Assembly: GCF_021869535.1 (NCBI RefSeq)
Contig: NW_026262581.1
Coordinates: forward strand, 116,340,771-116,404,770
Reading direction: 5' to 3'
From: Mytilus californianus
Taxonomy: Eukaryota; Mollusca; Bivalvia; Mytilida; Mytilidae
DNA: 64,000 bases
Shown here piece by piece: positions 46,301-61,300 of the stretch; positions within the stretch are counted from its first letter, which is position 1; each line of letters opens with the position of its first letter. The notes beneath the pieces were generated by a model. That model searched no databases, was not told the DNA's origin, and worked only from the letters and a program-made list of their open reading frames with translations. The position numbers and the translations under genes were made by a program.

Positions 46301-49300
46301 CATTGGTTGGTTGATATAATCATTTCACTCTATAAAGCAAAAACAGTGGTAGAAATAAGTGAGCAGTAGCACAAAGTAAATCTTGTTAAATATGTGTTCT
46401 TACAAGTAAAGGATAAATCTAATTTAAGGTGATTCTACTTGTGGACAAAGAGCTGTATATGAACTAGGACTCACAGGAATTCCAGTATTCAATGTAAGTT
46501 CTGTCATTGATTTAAACTTACTCCTAAGGGTTATTCCAGGAAAAAAATGTATGGGACAGTTGGACAACACTTTTTATTACACCCCACCACCCATTATTTT
46601 TATTTTCATTTGTAACAGAATTGTATTTGCTAGCACCCTTATTACCAATAGAAAAAGAAATATCAAGTGGAGTTTTCTACCCTCCCACACATTTTTTCCT
46701 GGAATGACCATAAATGAATTGACCATGTGATCCCAGTTCAAGATTTCAATCACTCAGTACATCCAAATGACTTATTGTTAGTTCATTTTAATGTTTTCTT
46801 TTTAGAGATGACCCAAGTTAGACATAATGGCAACCATTTATATTTGCATAACTTGTCTTCAGTCAAAAGTCAAGTAAATGAATTGCTCACTAAAATTAAT
46901 TTGTTTACATTACTACTATAAATAGAAATGTGATTCTTGAAAAGTTGGGTTTGTAGACACACAAATTTAAACTTACTACTCTCACTTTGAACCAGTTATT
47001 ATTGATTGAATTTATATTATCATAGATCACATGATGAATAAAAGGACGAGGAAATAAGAACACAATTTGATCAGTGACTTTTGTTATTTTGAGTTTTTTT
47101 TATAAATTTCTAATATTTCTTAGTAACATAAATGAATATAAATAAGATGATGTGGTATGAGTGCCAATGAGACAACTATCCATCCAAGTCATAATGTTTA
47201 AAAAGTAAACAATTATAGGTCAAAGTAAGGCCTTCAACACGGAGCCTTGGCTCACACCGAACAGCAAGCTGTAAAGGGCCAACCAACACTGGCAACAGTA
47301 TAATCTATATAAAAAATGAGAAACACTTATCAACCACATCAGCAAACGACAACCACTGAACAACAGGCTCCTGACTTAGGACAGGTGCATAAAAATGCAG
47401 TGGGTTTAAACATTTTAATAGGCGCCTACCTTCACCCTAACCTGAAACAGTGGTGTAACATTCAAACATAAAAAGACACACAATAAAATATCAATTGAAT
47501 GTCTATATATCCATCTGATTTGCAGTTCATGTATTATAATTATGTCCATCTTTTTCATTCTTATCTAATATTGCTACAGTTTTCAGTATGGAAAAGAAAC
47601 TTTCAAACAGTATAAATGATAGTCTTTTTATACGACCGCAAAAAAATGTTTGTGGTCCTATATTGGTATGATGTTGGCGTCGTCGTCGTCGTCGTCGTCC
47701 GAAGACACATTGGTTTTCACACTCTAACTTTAGTTTAAGTGAATGGATCTCTATGAAATTTTACCATAAGGTTCAATACCACAAAAGGAAGGTGGGGATT
47801 GATTTTGGGGGTAAAGTACCAACAGTTAAGGAAAAAGGGGCCAAAAATAATCATTTTTGTAACTTCCAGACATAACTTGTGTGTTAGTGTATGGATCTCT
47901 CTGACATTGTACCACAAGGTTCCATATCACAAAGGGAATGCTGGGATTGATTTTGGGGGTAATTGCCTCCACATTTTAAGAATTAGGGGCCAAAAAGGGG
48001 CAAAAAACAAGCATTTTTCTAGTTTCATGACAAAAACTTGTGTGTAAGTGTATGGATCTCTCTGACATTGTACCATAAGATTCCATATCACAAAGGGAAG
48101 GCTGGGATTGATTTTGGGGGTAATTGCCTCCAAATTTTAGGAATGAGGGGCCAAAAAGGGGCAAAAAACAAGTATTTTTCTAGTTTCATGACAATAACTT
48201 GTGTGGAAGTGTATGGATCTTTATGAAATTGTACTACAAGGTTCCATATCACAAAGGGAAAGCTGGAATTGAGTTTGGGGGTAATTGCCCAAAACGTTTA
48301 GGAATAAGGGGCCAAAAATAAGCATTTTTCTAGTTTCCAGACAATAACTTGTTTTCAAGTGTATGGATCTCTCTGAAATTATACTGCAAGGTACCATACC
48401 ACTAAGGGAAGGCTGGGATTGATTTTGGGGGTAATTCCCTCAAAATTTTAGGAATTAGGGGCCATAAAGGGGCAAAAAACAAGCATTTTTCTAGTTTCAG
48501 GACAATAATTTGTGTGTAAGTTTATGGATCTTTATGAAATTGTACTGCAAGGTTCCATATCACAAAGGGAAAGCTGGGTTTGAGTTTGGGGGTAATTGCC
48601 CTAAATGTTTAGGAATTTGGGGCCAAAAAGGGGCAAAAAAACAAGCATTTTTCTAGTTTCCAGACAATAACTTGTGCTCAAGTGTATGGATCTCTCTAAA
48701 ATTGTACTGCAAGGTACCATACCACAAAGGGAAGGCTGGGATTGAGTTTGGGGGTGATGAATCATAAGCGGGTTCAAAAAATTTGGGGGGGGGGGGTATT
48801 TTTTCCTTTTTTTTCTTTAAAATTTTCGATTTTAAATTGGTTATATCTGATTTATATATAAAAGCAAATGATAATGATATGGTTTGAATAGGTAAATTAA
48901 AAAGTCCTTAGACCACATTCATTCTGTGTCAGAAACCTATGCTGTGTCAAATATTTAATTACAATCCAAATTCAGTGCTGTATCAAGCTTGAATGTTGTG
49001 TCCATACTTGCCCCAACTGTTCAGGGTTCGACCTCTGCGGTCGTATCAAGCTGCGCCCCAGCGGAGCATTTTATTTAATCAGTAAAGCCATAGACGCATT
49101 TTTCTGAAGAGTGAAATCTGAAAGAAGTGGTTTTAAATGTGTCCCTTTTCAAATTTAAACTTAAAGGACCCTGCCTTTTATCAAAGGCATAGTTTTAGTG
49201 ATAATTTAAAGTTTAATAGAAAAAATATAAACTTCTTTCATCAGATTTGAAGAAATAAAAATATTTAGGAACCATTCATAGTGTTTCTATAATGATAGCT

Positions 49301-52300
49301 TTCTCTGTAGGTGAACAACAACTGTGCTACAGGATCCACTGCTCTCATTATGGCAAAACAGTTTATTGAAGGAGGTAAGATGGGGTTTTTGTTATAAGAT
49401 TATTTTCCAAACTATTGGTGAACAACGCCTACGCCTCTGTATCAACTGCTCTTCTGACAGCAAAACAGTTCATACAAGGAGATAAACACATTTTGTTGAT
49501 ACTATATGGTCTGTAAATATATAAAAAAAGACGAAGATTACTAATTATGGAAGGAATACAGAGGACAGATTAGGAAATGGATAAAACAAAAGATTACACA
49601 AAAAAAGATGCCACAACAACAAATACTGTGGATTGGTTTAATTTTGCGTGGGTACCAATTTTCGTGGATTGAGGGAAATTTGTATTTTTATGGATATTAG
49701 ATTTCGTGGTTTTGGCGAACTCCGCATGCAAGCCTATACAAAAGTTATTCTTTGTTGAAAATTTAATTTCATGGTTCATGTTTACCCACTAACTCCACGA
49801 AAAATTGATATTCCACGAATAATAATGAATCCACAGTAGGTTACTTCATTTGATTAAAAAGTCTCACCTTATATTCATATACCCATACCTGTCTTGTTTG
49901 TAGCAGCTGTTTTAAAAGTATTAAATTTAAGCAATCAATTTCTCAACCAAAGTCAAGATGAGAACATGGTTATTTAATATGAATATAAACTTTTTCATTA
50001 GATGGACAAGCTTTTGCAATGCTAAGCTATCTCCCATTAGTCAATGTCATCACTCCTAGATGCATTATTCTAACTCTGAGACAACCATTTTTTTACTTAC
50101 TCCAAACAAACATCTGTTGTCCTTTGACTGTATTCCAGGAATTGTTTGTTTTATAACTTTTTTTCTTTTTTTTAGGTTTGGCAAATTGTGTTTTGGCATT
50201 GGGGTTTGAAAAGATGAGCAGAGGTTCTTTGAAATCTATTGTAAGTATGTTGAATTTATCCAGTCTGTAGTATTAGGTAACATTGATATGAGGGTTCTGT
50301 CTAGCTGTAGAACCGTAGCTTTTGTCGTCCTTGGGATTTTTTTATATACAAAAAAATATCCCAAGGACAGTAAGAGCTTTGGTTTCACAGCTAGGTTCTG
50401 TCCTTTCAAAAAAAAAAACTTTGTGCTCAAATTATTCTTAAAAAAGATTATTTATTAGATAATTTTGAAAATGAAAACTATGAGTAGTTTTGCTGATACA
50501 ATGCATAGACTTGAGTGTGTTATGAATTCAGGATCTTTGGTTACCTGTCTTGCTATCTGAACTATGAAATCATACGTATCTCTGTATCTCTATTTACAAC
50601 ATACAACAAACACAGACACATATTATTTTATACAGATGCTTTAGATATGTACCTATTTATTTAATGCTCACTATATATATGTTGGTTTTCCATTTCCAAA
50701 ATTGTTTATAGCTTTTTAATCTGATTGAAATAAACAAATGAATGAGTAACTGTGGCAGGGGGCACACATCTTTCATGTAAGACATATATCTAAACTAGTT
50801 CTAACTTGACTAATCCTGCTATTTGAGTGCTAGACTAAAGACCCATGAGTACAAAACCATTTGACTCAACTCTAATCATATTTCTAATTCAAATGAATTA
50901 TATAGATGGAATTAAGATCAATTAAGGAAACAAGATTTTTTTAACAGTACCAAGATCGTACAAATCCAATGGAGAAGCATGCAATGGTTGTTGCAAACAC
51001 ATTTGGTATAGAAAAGGCTCCATTGGCTGCTCAAATGTTTGGAAATGCTGGCAGGGAACATATGGAAAAATATGGTATGCACCTTATTCTACAGTAATAA
51101 ACAAATATTTCTTATGACCATTATTATTGTGCATGTCATACAGTAAAATTAAATGAAACATATTTTGGTTGTTGGCATTATTTGGCAGCACATTTGATGT
51201 AAAAAATAGGGAGTTTGGGTAATATAAAATACAATAGATTAAGGGCACTTTGAAATTAGAACTAGTCTTTTAATCTCTGTCATGCTTGACTTTGTAGATT
51301 TCAATGTAAAACATTTATAATACCAATATCATAATTGAGTTCAAAAAAGAATGCAGCTCAAAAATTGTACTTTCAGTTTGGCTTCTGCATTTGATTTACA
51401 TAGATGACTGGTAAGATCAACAAATCACAGAATTACAGTCTAATTTGTAAACTACAGAATACTATATATGTACACTTTTTTTCGATTTTGGTATTGTCAA
51501 TGAATTCGCGTGTATATAATTTCGCGGTATTTTCAAAAATATCAGAACATAAATAACAGACTGATAATTCTTAAAATTTTCATTAATTAGGTCTTCATTT
51601 GTTTAACAATATAAAACAAAATAAACAAAGATTATTCAATCGTAAAATCAGTCGTCTGTTTTGATAGATGTTTAATAACCCGATTAAGTCGTTAATTACT
51701 TAATATAACTGTCATATTTAGCTTGGGCTATTATTTTTCACCTTTTGTCCTTTTATTGTCCCCCGCGCAACGTGTTGCGGGGACATAGAAATACAGGGCG
51801 TCAGTCCGTCCGGCCTTTGTTAGCGCTCTGATGTGTACAATTCTTGCCAGATTTTTATGAAAACTTTATCATAGGTTAATATTAGCAATGTCTTGGAAGA
51901 GTTCGAAAATCAATGCCGATCAATTATTTTTAAAAGAGCCCCTTGGAAACATTAATTATAAGGAAAATTGCAACGTTAGCACTCTCATGTTTACAATTCT
52001 TGCCAGATTTTTATGAAACATATATCATGGGTTTATATCAGCAATGTCTTGGACGAGTTCGAAAATCAGTGTCAATCAATTATTTTTAAAAGAGTTATGC
52101 CCCTTGGAAACATTGATTATATGGAAAATTGCATTGTTAGCGCTCTCAATTATTGCCAGAATTTTATGAAACTTATATCATAGGTTCATATCAGCAATGA
52201 TTTTCACAAATTTGAAAATCAGTGCCGATCAAATATTTTTAAAAAAAGAGTTATACCCCTTAGAAATATTGATTATATTGCATTGTTAGCACTCTCATGT

Positions 52301-55300
52301 GAACAAATCTTGCCAGAATTTTATGAAACTTATATATCATAGGTTAATATCAGCAATGTCTTTGACACTTTCGAAAAAAAGTGCTGATCAAATATTTTTA
52401 ACGAGTTATGCCCCTTGGAAATTTTAATTATAATGTAAATTGCATTGCATTTGCTCTGATGTCTTCATTTCTCTAAGATATTTATAAAAAGTTTTAAAGA
52501 ACCAAAAAAAAGTGTTTTTTTAGTTCATAATTGCCCTTGTACCTTGGATAGAAAAAATATGTGCAACGTGGGGGACATTGGAACTCTGTTCTTTTATTCC
52601 TATTAATTAAATTTCTGTGAAGATAACTGGTGTTGTTTTAACAGTTTCACGGTTCAATTGAGATTATCTAAGGCCAACAAGGGGAACATGCATGTACAGT
52701 TGTAATTTCCAGTGATATTTATTCAATGGTTTTTATATGCGTGAAATCTGCATTTAAATTCGCATGTATTTATTTTCGTGAAAATATACTTACCGCGAAA
52801 TTTGTGAAAATAAATACAACGTGAAAATAAGTACATGTGCAGTAAATACAAACATTTAGAAACCATTGGCCTATGTATTCAAGATATTTACCAGATAACT
52901 TGACAGTATATTATGTAGGGGTAGAGCAAATGATTTAGATTTTAGATTGACTGCAAAACAATTTAGATAACATACAGAGAAAAAGAGAAAAAGTGAAGAA
53001 GTACACAAAAGAAGTTAAATCAAGAAGGAATACAACATTATTGTAAAATTATAAGAGAATACACTTCAGACACAGGGAACAAAGAAAAAGAGGGAAAAGA
53101 TACCAATGGGACAGTCAAATACCATAAGCTTATATTTCTTTATTGGTTAAATGAAATGCAATAAAACTTATTTCCAATATAAATGTACTATATTTCTAAG
53201 TTTAACAATTAAAGTCAAATCATTTGAGTTGCTGCATTGAAATGATCACTTTAAAAACAATATATACATGCATGAATAAAAAATATATATCAAACTGAAA
53301 TGCACAAAAATCTAATAGTTTTAAGAAGATGATTTCTTAAAGTGTAACTAAGTATGGCTTTAATTTATGATAGCTATACTAATACATTAAACAGTACACG
53401 AAGATAATACATATATTTATTTGTAAAATGCAGGTGCAGGTTTCAAGAAACCTTTGTTTTTTAATATTTTTAGGTACTCAGCCAATTCATTTTGCCAAAA
53501 TTGCTCATAAAAACCACAAGCATTCAACAAATAACCCGTAAGTTTAGTTATTATGAATTTAAAATGATGATATAACAATAGGTATATCTAATTGCTCAAG
53601 TTTTAACAAATAGTGAATGCATCAACTCTATAATCAAAACCAAGTACTGTTAATACACAGAAAACAGAAAATCACAGTATTAACCAATGATAAAAATTTC
53701 TGTCATTAGACCAAAAATGCCCAAAAATACTGCATTTTTAGCAAGATCAAAATATTTTTTAGGTTGATGATTGAATCATGCCATCTTATATTGTAATATT
53801 GTCTGATTTATCCCCTAAATGATATTATACAGTGAAGTTAAATATGATTTATACAATGGCATAACTGTTTTGTGTACAAATTGAAATATTGAGGAAAAAG
53901 AAAAAAAATGTCATACCTTTCACTTTTATTACTTGATAAATTGATATTTTCTAAAAAGAATGTCATGTAAGTTTTAAATAATAGGATTATAATGTATAAA
54001 TGCTTTGATGATAACTTTATTTATTCAAGTGAAAATCTTGCTAAATCTTAGAATTGTTTGAAAAATTTAATGATACTACTGTATACAACTTTTGGTGTGT
54101 ATGTGAATTGTCTTGTTTTGTAAAATACCTACTGTTGGATATTAGTATTAATTAAGTTATTTTACCTCTTTTTGATATCAAAGTCCTTGATGTTATATAA
54201 TCTTAAGAAGCTACCATTTTTACTGATAATGAAACTGTTAAAGTATTAAAACCCTGTAAGAAGGAGTCAGTATAATATCACTATTCATAAGTAAATATTC
54301 ATGCTTTCAAATAAGTATGACCTGTATCAATATGAATAAAAGGAGATAGGTATGATTGTGTGAACTATACACCAGAGAACAAAGGACGAGGATGTAAGCA
54401 ACTATACGTCAACGTACCTTTAGTAATAAGCAAATCCCATACAGTACTTTCATTACATTCTTCTTTTGGAAGATATAAATATCTTATCATTGATCCTTTT
54501 TTATTTCAGTTATTCACAGTTTCAAGATGAATACACCCTAGAACAAATTATGAATTCTCCAAAGATTCACGATCCACTTACAAAGCTCCAGTGTTGGTAG
54601 GTATTGAAATAAATACATGATGTCACAGTTACCTGTAAATAGTTTTATTTGCAAATTTGAACCAATACTTCATGATAGTATGATGCGAAGATCATCAATA
54701 ATGTTTAGTTTATGTGACCTTGATCTTAAAGACATTAAACAGAAAATTCTATCATGATCAGTATTGCAGGAGAGATGATTAAACGTAATCATTCTTGTTC
54801 AGTTCTAACAATTAGAAACAAGCCGGTTTTCAGGACATTTTGAATTGAAATATATGCGTATTTCAGCAAAACATAAAAATATGTATGAATAAAAGATAAT
54901 GTGTGGTGTTTATATAAAAATAATCAACAACACCCATCCCTGAAAGCAAAAAATGCTATTAAAGTCGAGATCATCACCCTGAATAACCCCTTTCAGAGAC
55001 ATCCTTGATATGTGCCTGTATACGCTTCTCATATGAATAAAAAGGGATTAGGATATTTGTCCATTAAATAGCAACTCAATAACACAAATTACTATAAGAC
55101 ATCTAAAAAACGAAATAATCTTCTATATATTACAGTGCTCATTAATCTTCATATTTTATGAATTAGTAGTTCATATGTAACACCATACTGTTATAAGATT
55201 AAATGTTAGAACTAATGGTTTTTAGTCCAACAAGTGATGGTTCTGGTGCTGCTATTCTTGCAAGTGAAGAATTTGTCAGAAGTCATGGACTAGAAAACCA

Positions 55301-58300
55301 AGCTGTAGAAATAGTAGCAATGGAAATGGCTACTGATTTACCAAGTGCTTTCAATGATAATAGTTGTATGAAGGCTGTAAGTATTTAAACATAAGATCCA
55401 ACTTAACCCTTTCACCGATAGCTGCCCAGACAGAAGCTACTCTGAGACGATGGCTTCCCTGGCTACTATAACTCAAGTGGGAGATCTTCATAATAAATGT
55501 TAATAAAAACTTGTCTGTAGTATTTTGTGTCTTTATTTCATTCACTAACACCATGTTCACAGTTTTGTTCATGTTTTGATAATTTTTTCTTCATAAAATA
55601 TTCAAATTTTCAAATTTTCGGCATCATCTAGGTGAAATTCTCAAAATTCTACTTTTTGACCCCCAATCGTAATTTTTTAACCCAAAACAGCAAAATTTTG
55701 AAAAATTTAATGAGGCTGTACAAATTCCTTACACTGAACGATGTCCATTCCAAGTGTTTTGTACATAAAACGACATTTTATGTCAAAAAAGTATACTAGT
55801 TTGGCTTCAATTTTTCCATATTCTTTCAAAAAAAATTTTCCCTCATTTTAAATTCTCGTAAATTCCTTAAATTTCCTCTGATTTTGACACGGTTTTCAAC
55901 ATACGGAAGCGCCATGTTTACACTTTCATCCGGGTATTCAACAAAGAAAGATAACTCTTATTTGCACTGTTTTGAGCGGGAAATATAAAAGAGGTATTCC
56001 GATCCTGGTAAAACGGGACTCATCGTCAGCTGTCTGAAGCGTGAATCCCAGTAAACCGGGACTCATCGGGGAAAGGGTTAATATGGTAACTGTCTCAGAT
56101 TTAATATAAAAAATGTATAAATCATATATTTAGAATATCAAATGTCCGTCGTCTCATCTGCTCTTGACATATCAAAATGTCTTTAGCTTTACTATCAAGC
56201 TGATACTTTGCCTTGTGTGGTAAAATTTTTGCAATATGAATTTTTTCCTGTAATATTGAATGTGTTAAAAAAAAAACCAAAATGATTATCATTGCAAAAC
56301 AACTTTTATTGAAAGTATAGCATATAGTAATGTATACACAAACAAATTGAGTGTCTGTCTGTACATAATTCTTTGTCAAATAGTGTTCAGAATTGTTGGA
56401 TCAATGAATCATATGCAGGATTTTGTTTTGTTTTATTCCTATTATTAAGAATTTGCTCTTTGAACTCTGCAACTTGGTTTTTCTGTACAGACCCATTCAT
56501 TTGTTTTGTAATAGTTTTAGCCTTTAACCGTATGGTATTTAAAATGTTTAAGGTTGGATATGATATGACAGCAAAAGCTGCAGACAGAGCATTCAAAAAT
56601 GCAGGTAAGATGGTTTTGTTGATCTTGTTTATATGTAATTAAATTGTTTTATTGTGTGAAAAAAATGTTTAAAGCTCCAAAATTATTGAAGAAACCTGCA
56701 TGAAATAAAACAGAAAAGTGTTGCTTATTCATTGACATATACCCCTACTTTTATTCATTTACAAAAAAGAAATATGGAAAATGGAAATTAAAAAACATCA
56801 CTTTTGTTTATTTCAATCCTGACAATAGATTTAGTGTCTTCCTTTTTCTATTTTTGTTCTGCTATCTCCCAACATTTCTATTTAACTGAAGTAATTAACT
56901 ATGCAAATGTCTGGCTTGAAATAAAATGTATTAGACAAGATGTAACAGTGAGTATCAACCCTTACAATTAGAAGTCAAAGGTACTTCACTATCATCAGAT
57001 TATCAACCCTTAAAAGTAGAAGTCAAAGGTACTTCACTATAATCAGATTGATTTTTGCACAAATCCCAAAAGGACATGAATAAAAGCCATTTTTGGTCTC
57101 ATTTTATCGAAATTTTCTTTGTCGTGTTACTTTTGATAAGCAAGCAACGTTTAAAAAAAGTCATTGTTGTTTCTTTTTTTGTGCTATTCTGATGTACAGT
57201 AAAATTATAATGTAACAATGATTGGGGGGAAATATCAGAAATCCTCCATAAAGATCAAATTTGTCTGATTAAAATTAAATTTCATCCCAAGCTTTCATCA
57301 CAAATATATTTTTTGCAATTTTTTTATTAGGTTGATATAAAAATGTAGCATATGAATGTAGAGCAAGAACAAAGAAGAGCTATGGACAATATCAATCATT
57401 TAACCAAATTTTAATTTTTTTGCAATTTATTTACACTGTAATATCTTTAAACTTTATAACCATTCAACCAATCTGTATTGATAAATATATGTACCTTATA
57501 TATTTTTTGAAATTTGAAAATGTCTAAAAGGTAAGGTTAAAAACAGGTCATGCTGAGTCTTTTGTAAACATCTAACTGTTTATTCAGGTTTGAGTAGAGA
57601 TGATGTGAATGTGGTGGAACTGCATGATTGTTTCTCCTGTAATGAACTCATCACTTATGAAGCTCTCGGGTTGTGTCCTCCAGGTAAGAATTATAAATTT
57701 TGCTGTATTCCTTTTTTATGCCCCACCTACGATAGTAGAGGGGCATTATGTTTTTCAGTCTGTGCGTCTGTTCGTTCGTCCATCTGTCCAGCTTCAGGTT
57801 AAAGGTTTTGGTCAAGGTAGTTTTTGATGAAGTTGAAGTCCAATCAACTTGAAACTTAGTACACATGTTCCCTATGATATGATCTTTCTAATTTTAATGC
57901 CAAATTAGAGTTTTGACCCCAATTTCACGGTCCACTTAACATAGAAAATGATAGTGCGAGTGGGGTATCTGTGTACTATGGACACATTCTTGTTTATAAT
58001 TATTATTTGTAAGGGTTTTGTGCTGCTTTGCTTTTGTGCCAATAATACAGGTAAATATTATAAATAATAGGTTTATATTAAAAAGATACTTTTGTTTTTA
58101 ATGCTGAGATTGTACTTTTTGCTGGTCTAAACCATTGTTGACTGCATTGTTTAATGATTTTATAATGGTCTTAAAGTCCACATCTGTTGTGATTCTGGCT
58201 TTGCAACTTTTTGGGGTACATCTTTACTATTTGTCTCTGTTTTTTTAATACATTAGATATTTTAAATGTGAGGTCTTACAAAATACAGATGTATTTCCTC

Positions 58301-61300
58301 CTCTTTTAATCTCCGAATTAATTATGTCCATCTTGTCAACTCAAACATGTGAACACTAAATAATGTTATACCTTTTAAGTGACTCAGTTTTGTATGAGGA
58401 ATGAACTCATTTACTTACCCAATGGGGGTGGAAACTCTACAACATTTCTCATACAGGCCTCGTATTCATGATACAACTTATATTAAAACGTTTCTGTTAT
58501 ATTTTACCTGTAAAATGGCGCAAAAGCAGTATTTATTTTTGGAGCAAATGAAATACCACCTTCTTCAAAAATTGCTGTAAATGCAATGCCCAATGATCTT
58601 AAATCAGGATAAATGTTTGGATAGGGTTAATGAACAAATGAGGTAAGAGTAAGGATTGGGATATTTATATATATCAATTATGAAAGGAACAAATATAGAG
58701 ATGGCCTACTTTTAGTATTACATAATATTTAATTATATAAAAGATGGTTGAGATCTCAAAAAACATGTTTAACCCCGCCACATTTTTGCGCCTGTCCCAA
58801 GTCAGGAGCCTCTGGCCTTTGTTAGTCTTGTTTCATTTTTAATTTTAGTTTCTTGTGTATAATTTGGAGTTTAGTATGACGTCCATTATCACTGAACTAG
58901 TATACATATTTGTTTAGGGGCCAGCTGAAGGACGCCTCCGGGTGCGGGAGTTTCTCGCTGCATTGAAGACCCATTGGTGGCCTTCGGCTGTTGTCTGCTC
59001 TATGGTCGGGTTGTTGTCTCTTTGACACATTCCCCATTTCCATTCTCAATTTTATTGATATGTTTTGTTGAACATCATAGTTTAGCAGTTGCAAAACATA
59101 AATACATCTCAGGACAATATCAAGATATTTGTAAGAAAAATGCAAGATTCCATGAACTAGATTGATTGGAAATTCTGTAATAAACAACATTCTTATACAA
59201 TAACATAAAACAATTGAATGACAATGAATAGTTTATTGAATGCAGTTCTTAATAACTAGAGCAGAATTTACTACTAAATTTGTGGTCATGGCCACTGCTT
59301 AATTTCATAAACTTTATGATTTGAATTGTTTAACTTTAATGTTTTTTAAATTACAGGTAAAGGTCCAGAATTGGTAGACTCGGGTAACAATACATATGGT
59401 GGGAAATATGTAATCAATCCAAGTGGTGGACTCATTTCTAAAGGTCATCCTCTTGGTGCTACAGGTTGGTTAAAAATAATCTAAAACCATTATTGGGACT
59501 TTTCAGGTGACAACTGTTAACAGCAACATTTACCTGGGATTTGCCTATTACTAAGATGAGATTGACTTATTTGGAATTATGTATTGTTAGTCTTTACAAT
59601 AAATAATTAATGTTCAGTATTGAACAATTTTATAAGTCATGTTACTTTTACACTTGTTAACACTAGAAACAAATAAAGCTGATTCTTTCTTTCCTGTCAG
59701 TTCTACAAATAGAAAGATACTTTGAAAAATATGTATTGAATAATAATAAAACAGCAGGCTAGTTAAGTACTAAGTAATGCACTTTTTTAGGTCTTGCTCA
59801 GTGTGCTGAACTGTGTTGGCAGCTTAGAGGCATGGCTGACAAAAGACAAGTATCAAATGCAAAGGTTGCTCTCCAACACAATATAGGATTGGGAGGTGCA
59901 GCAGTTGTAGCATTATATAAAAAAGGATTCCCTAAGCAGAGGTTAGTTGTCTTATGCGTAAATATAAATGAATTTGGTATAAATTTAGAATTTTTGAAGT
60001 GTAAAAAGGAACCATTTCCAGAAGCCTTTAAATCTAAATTGACCATTTAATTTCTTACAAATATCTCTTTAGTGGTAAAACTGTAATACTGTAATACTGT
60101 TTATTTGTGTTCCTACTGTCTGAATCACTCTGCTCAGCTCTTCATAAAGTTGCATGTCACGGCTTTGTGACGTCAAATACGTTAACCCATGATATAGCTT
60201 TGACCCAGACATATCATTGACTTCATAATGAAAAAACAGATATTGATAAGTTTGACTCTAACATATCAAGTCATCTTCCGGTTTGCTGGTGAAACAAAGA
60301 AAAACACTTGTCTGTTTTATGCAAAATACAATAGTACAATCAGAAAAATCTATTATCAGATTTTCATCATATTTATATTGTAATATGCTAGCTGCTTTAA
60401 ACAATGTGAAGCCTTTTTGAATTCGTTCGAACCGCTCACTCGACAAAAAGCTTCAAATTGCGACTCACAGCTGATATTTTACAATATCAATATTAAGTCA
60501 CCCTGATAATCGGTACAAATTCAGAACTTTTTTGCTATGTTTTTATTATTAATGTTTTTCAAAGGAGAAGTATTAAGTATTTAAGTGTGTTTGTTTCAGT
60601 CAAATCCAAGCATTTGCCACCAGTGCTTCTACAGAAGACAAATTCCAGTCAGCAGCAATTTTCAAAGAAATCAAAAGCAACCTTGACAAGGTATTACATT
60701 TTATTTTTATGCTGTCATATAGTTTTTATCTGCACCCAAAAATATGTTATTATAATTTTTGTTTTTGCTTTCCCATTTAACTGCTTTTTATCAGTTTCCA
60801 AATTTTAAGTTTTTCTGAATTAAAACACAACCTTATTTTTGGATGGTAATGTATATGACAAGATGCATTAAATGATATATGGTAGGAACCAGAAATGTCT
60901 GAAATTGAGTGAAGATTGGACCAAATATTAAATTGAAAAAATGATGATGAGACTGAGGTATATTTTCATGTAGTGGTAAAATAGAAATAAGAAAAGTTAG
61001 TCATTATAAAAATATTCCTTAACTGTCAATACTGTTTGCTTTTCATTTACCACCTTGCACAAGTTTGTTTATTTTTTTCATGCTTTTGCAGTCAATCTTA
61101 ATTTTTGTAAAGTAAAATACAGAACATTCAAAATAAACAAGAAAAGTAAATCAGTAAAAAAAAAATTCCTGAAAATAATTTTAGCTCACCTTTCCCACGG
61201 GGCCAAGTGAGCTTTTCTCATCACTTGGTGTCCGTCGTCTGTCGTCCATTGTTGTTCTTAACTCTTAAAAAAATCTTCTCCTGAAAGTAGTGGGCCAAAT

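Larger units (their letters stand above)
46494..49310 (+). other. SCP2: SCPx intron 4 (2.8 kb)
   Basis: Non-coding. Family M at 47130-47470 and a full family A copy at 47631-49075 fill its second half. The first half has no recognised element. Confidence 0.8.

Noticed and set aside
47735..48226. Several overlapping open frames on both strands
   Set aside because: By-products of the ~175-bp tandem core of family A, which repeats the same frame in each unit.
60169..60176. CRE-like TGACGTCA as evidence of an internal SCP2 promoter
   Set aside because: A single 8-base palindrome is expected by chance in this length; kept only as a remark.
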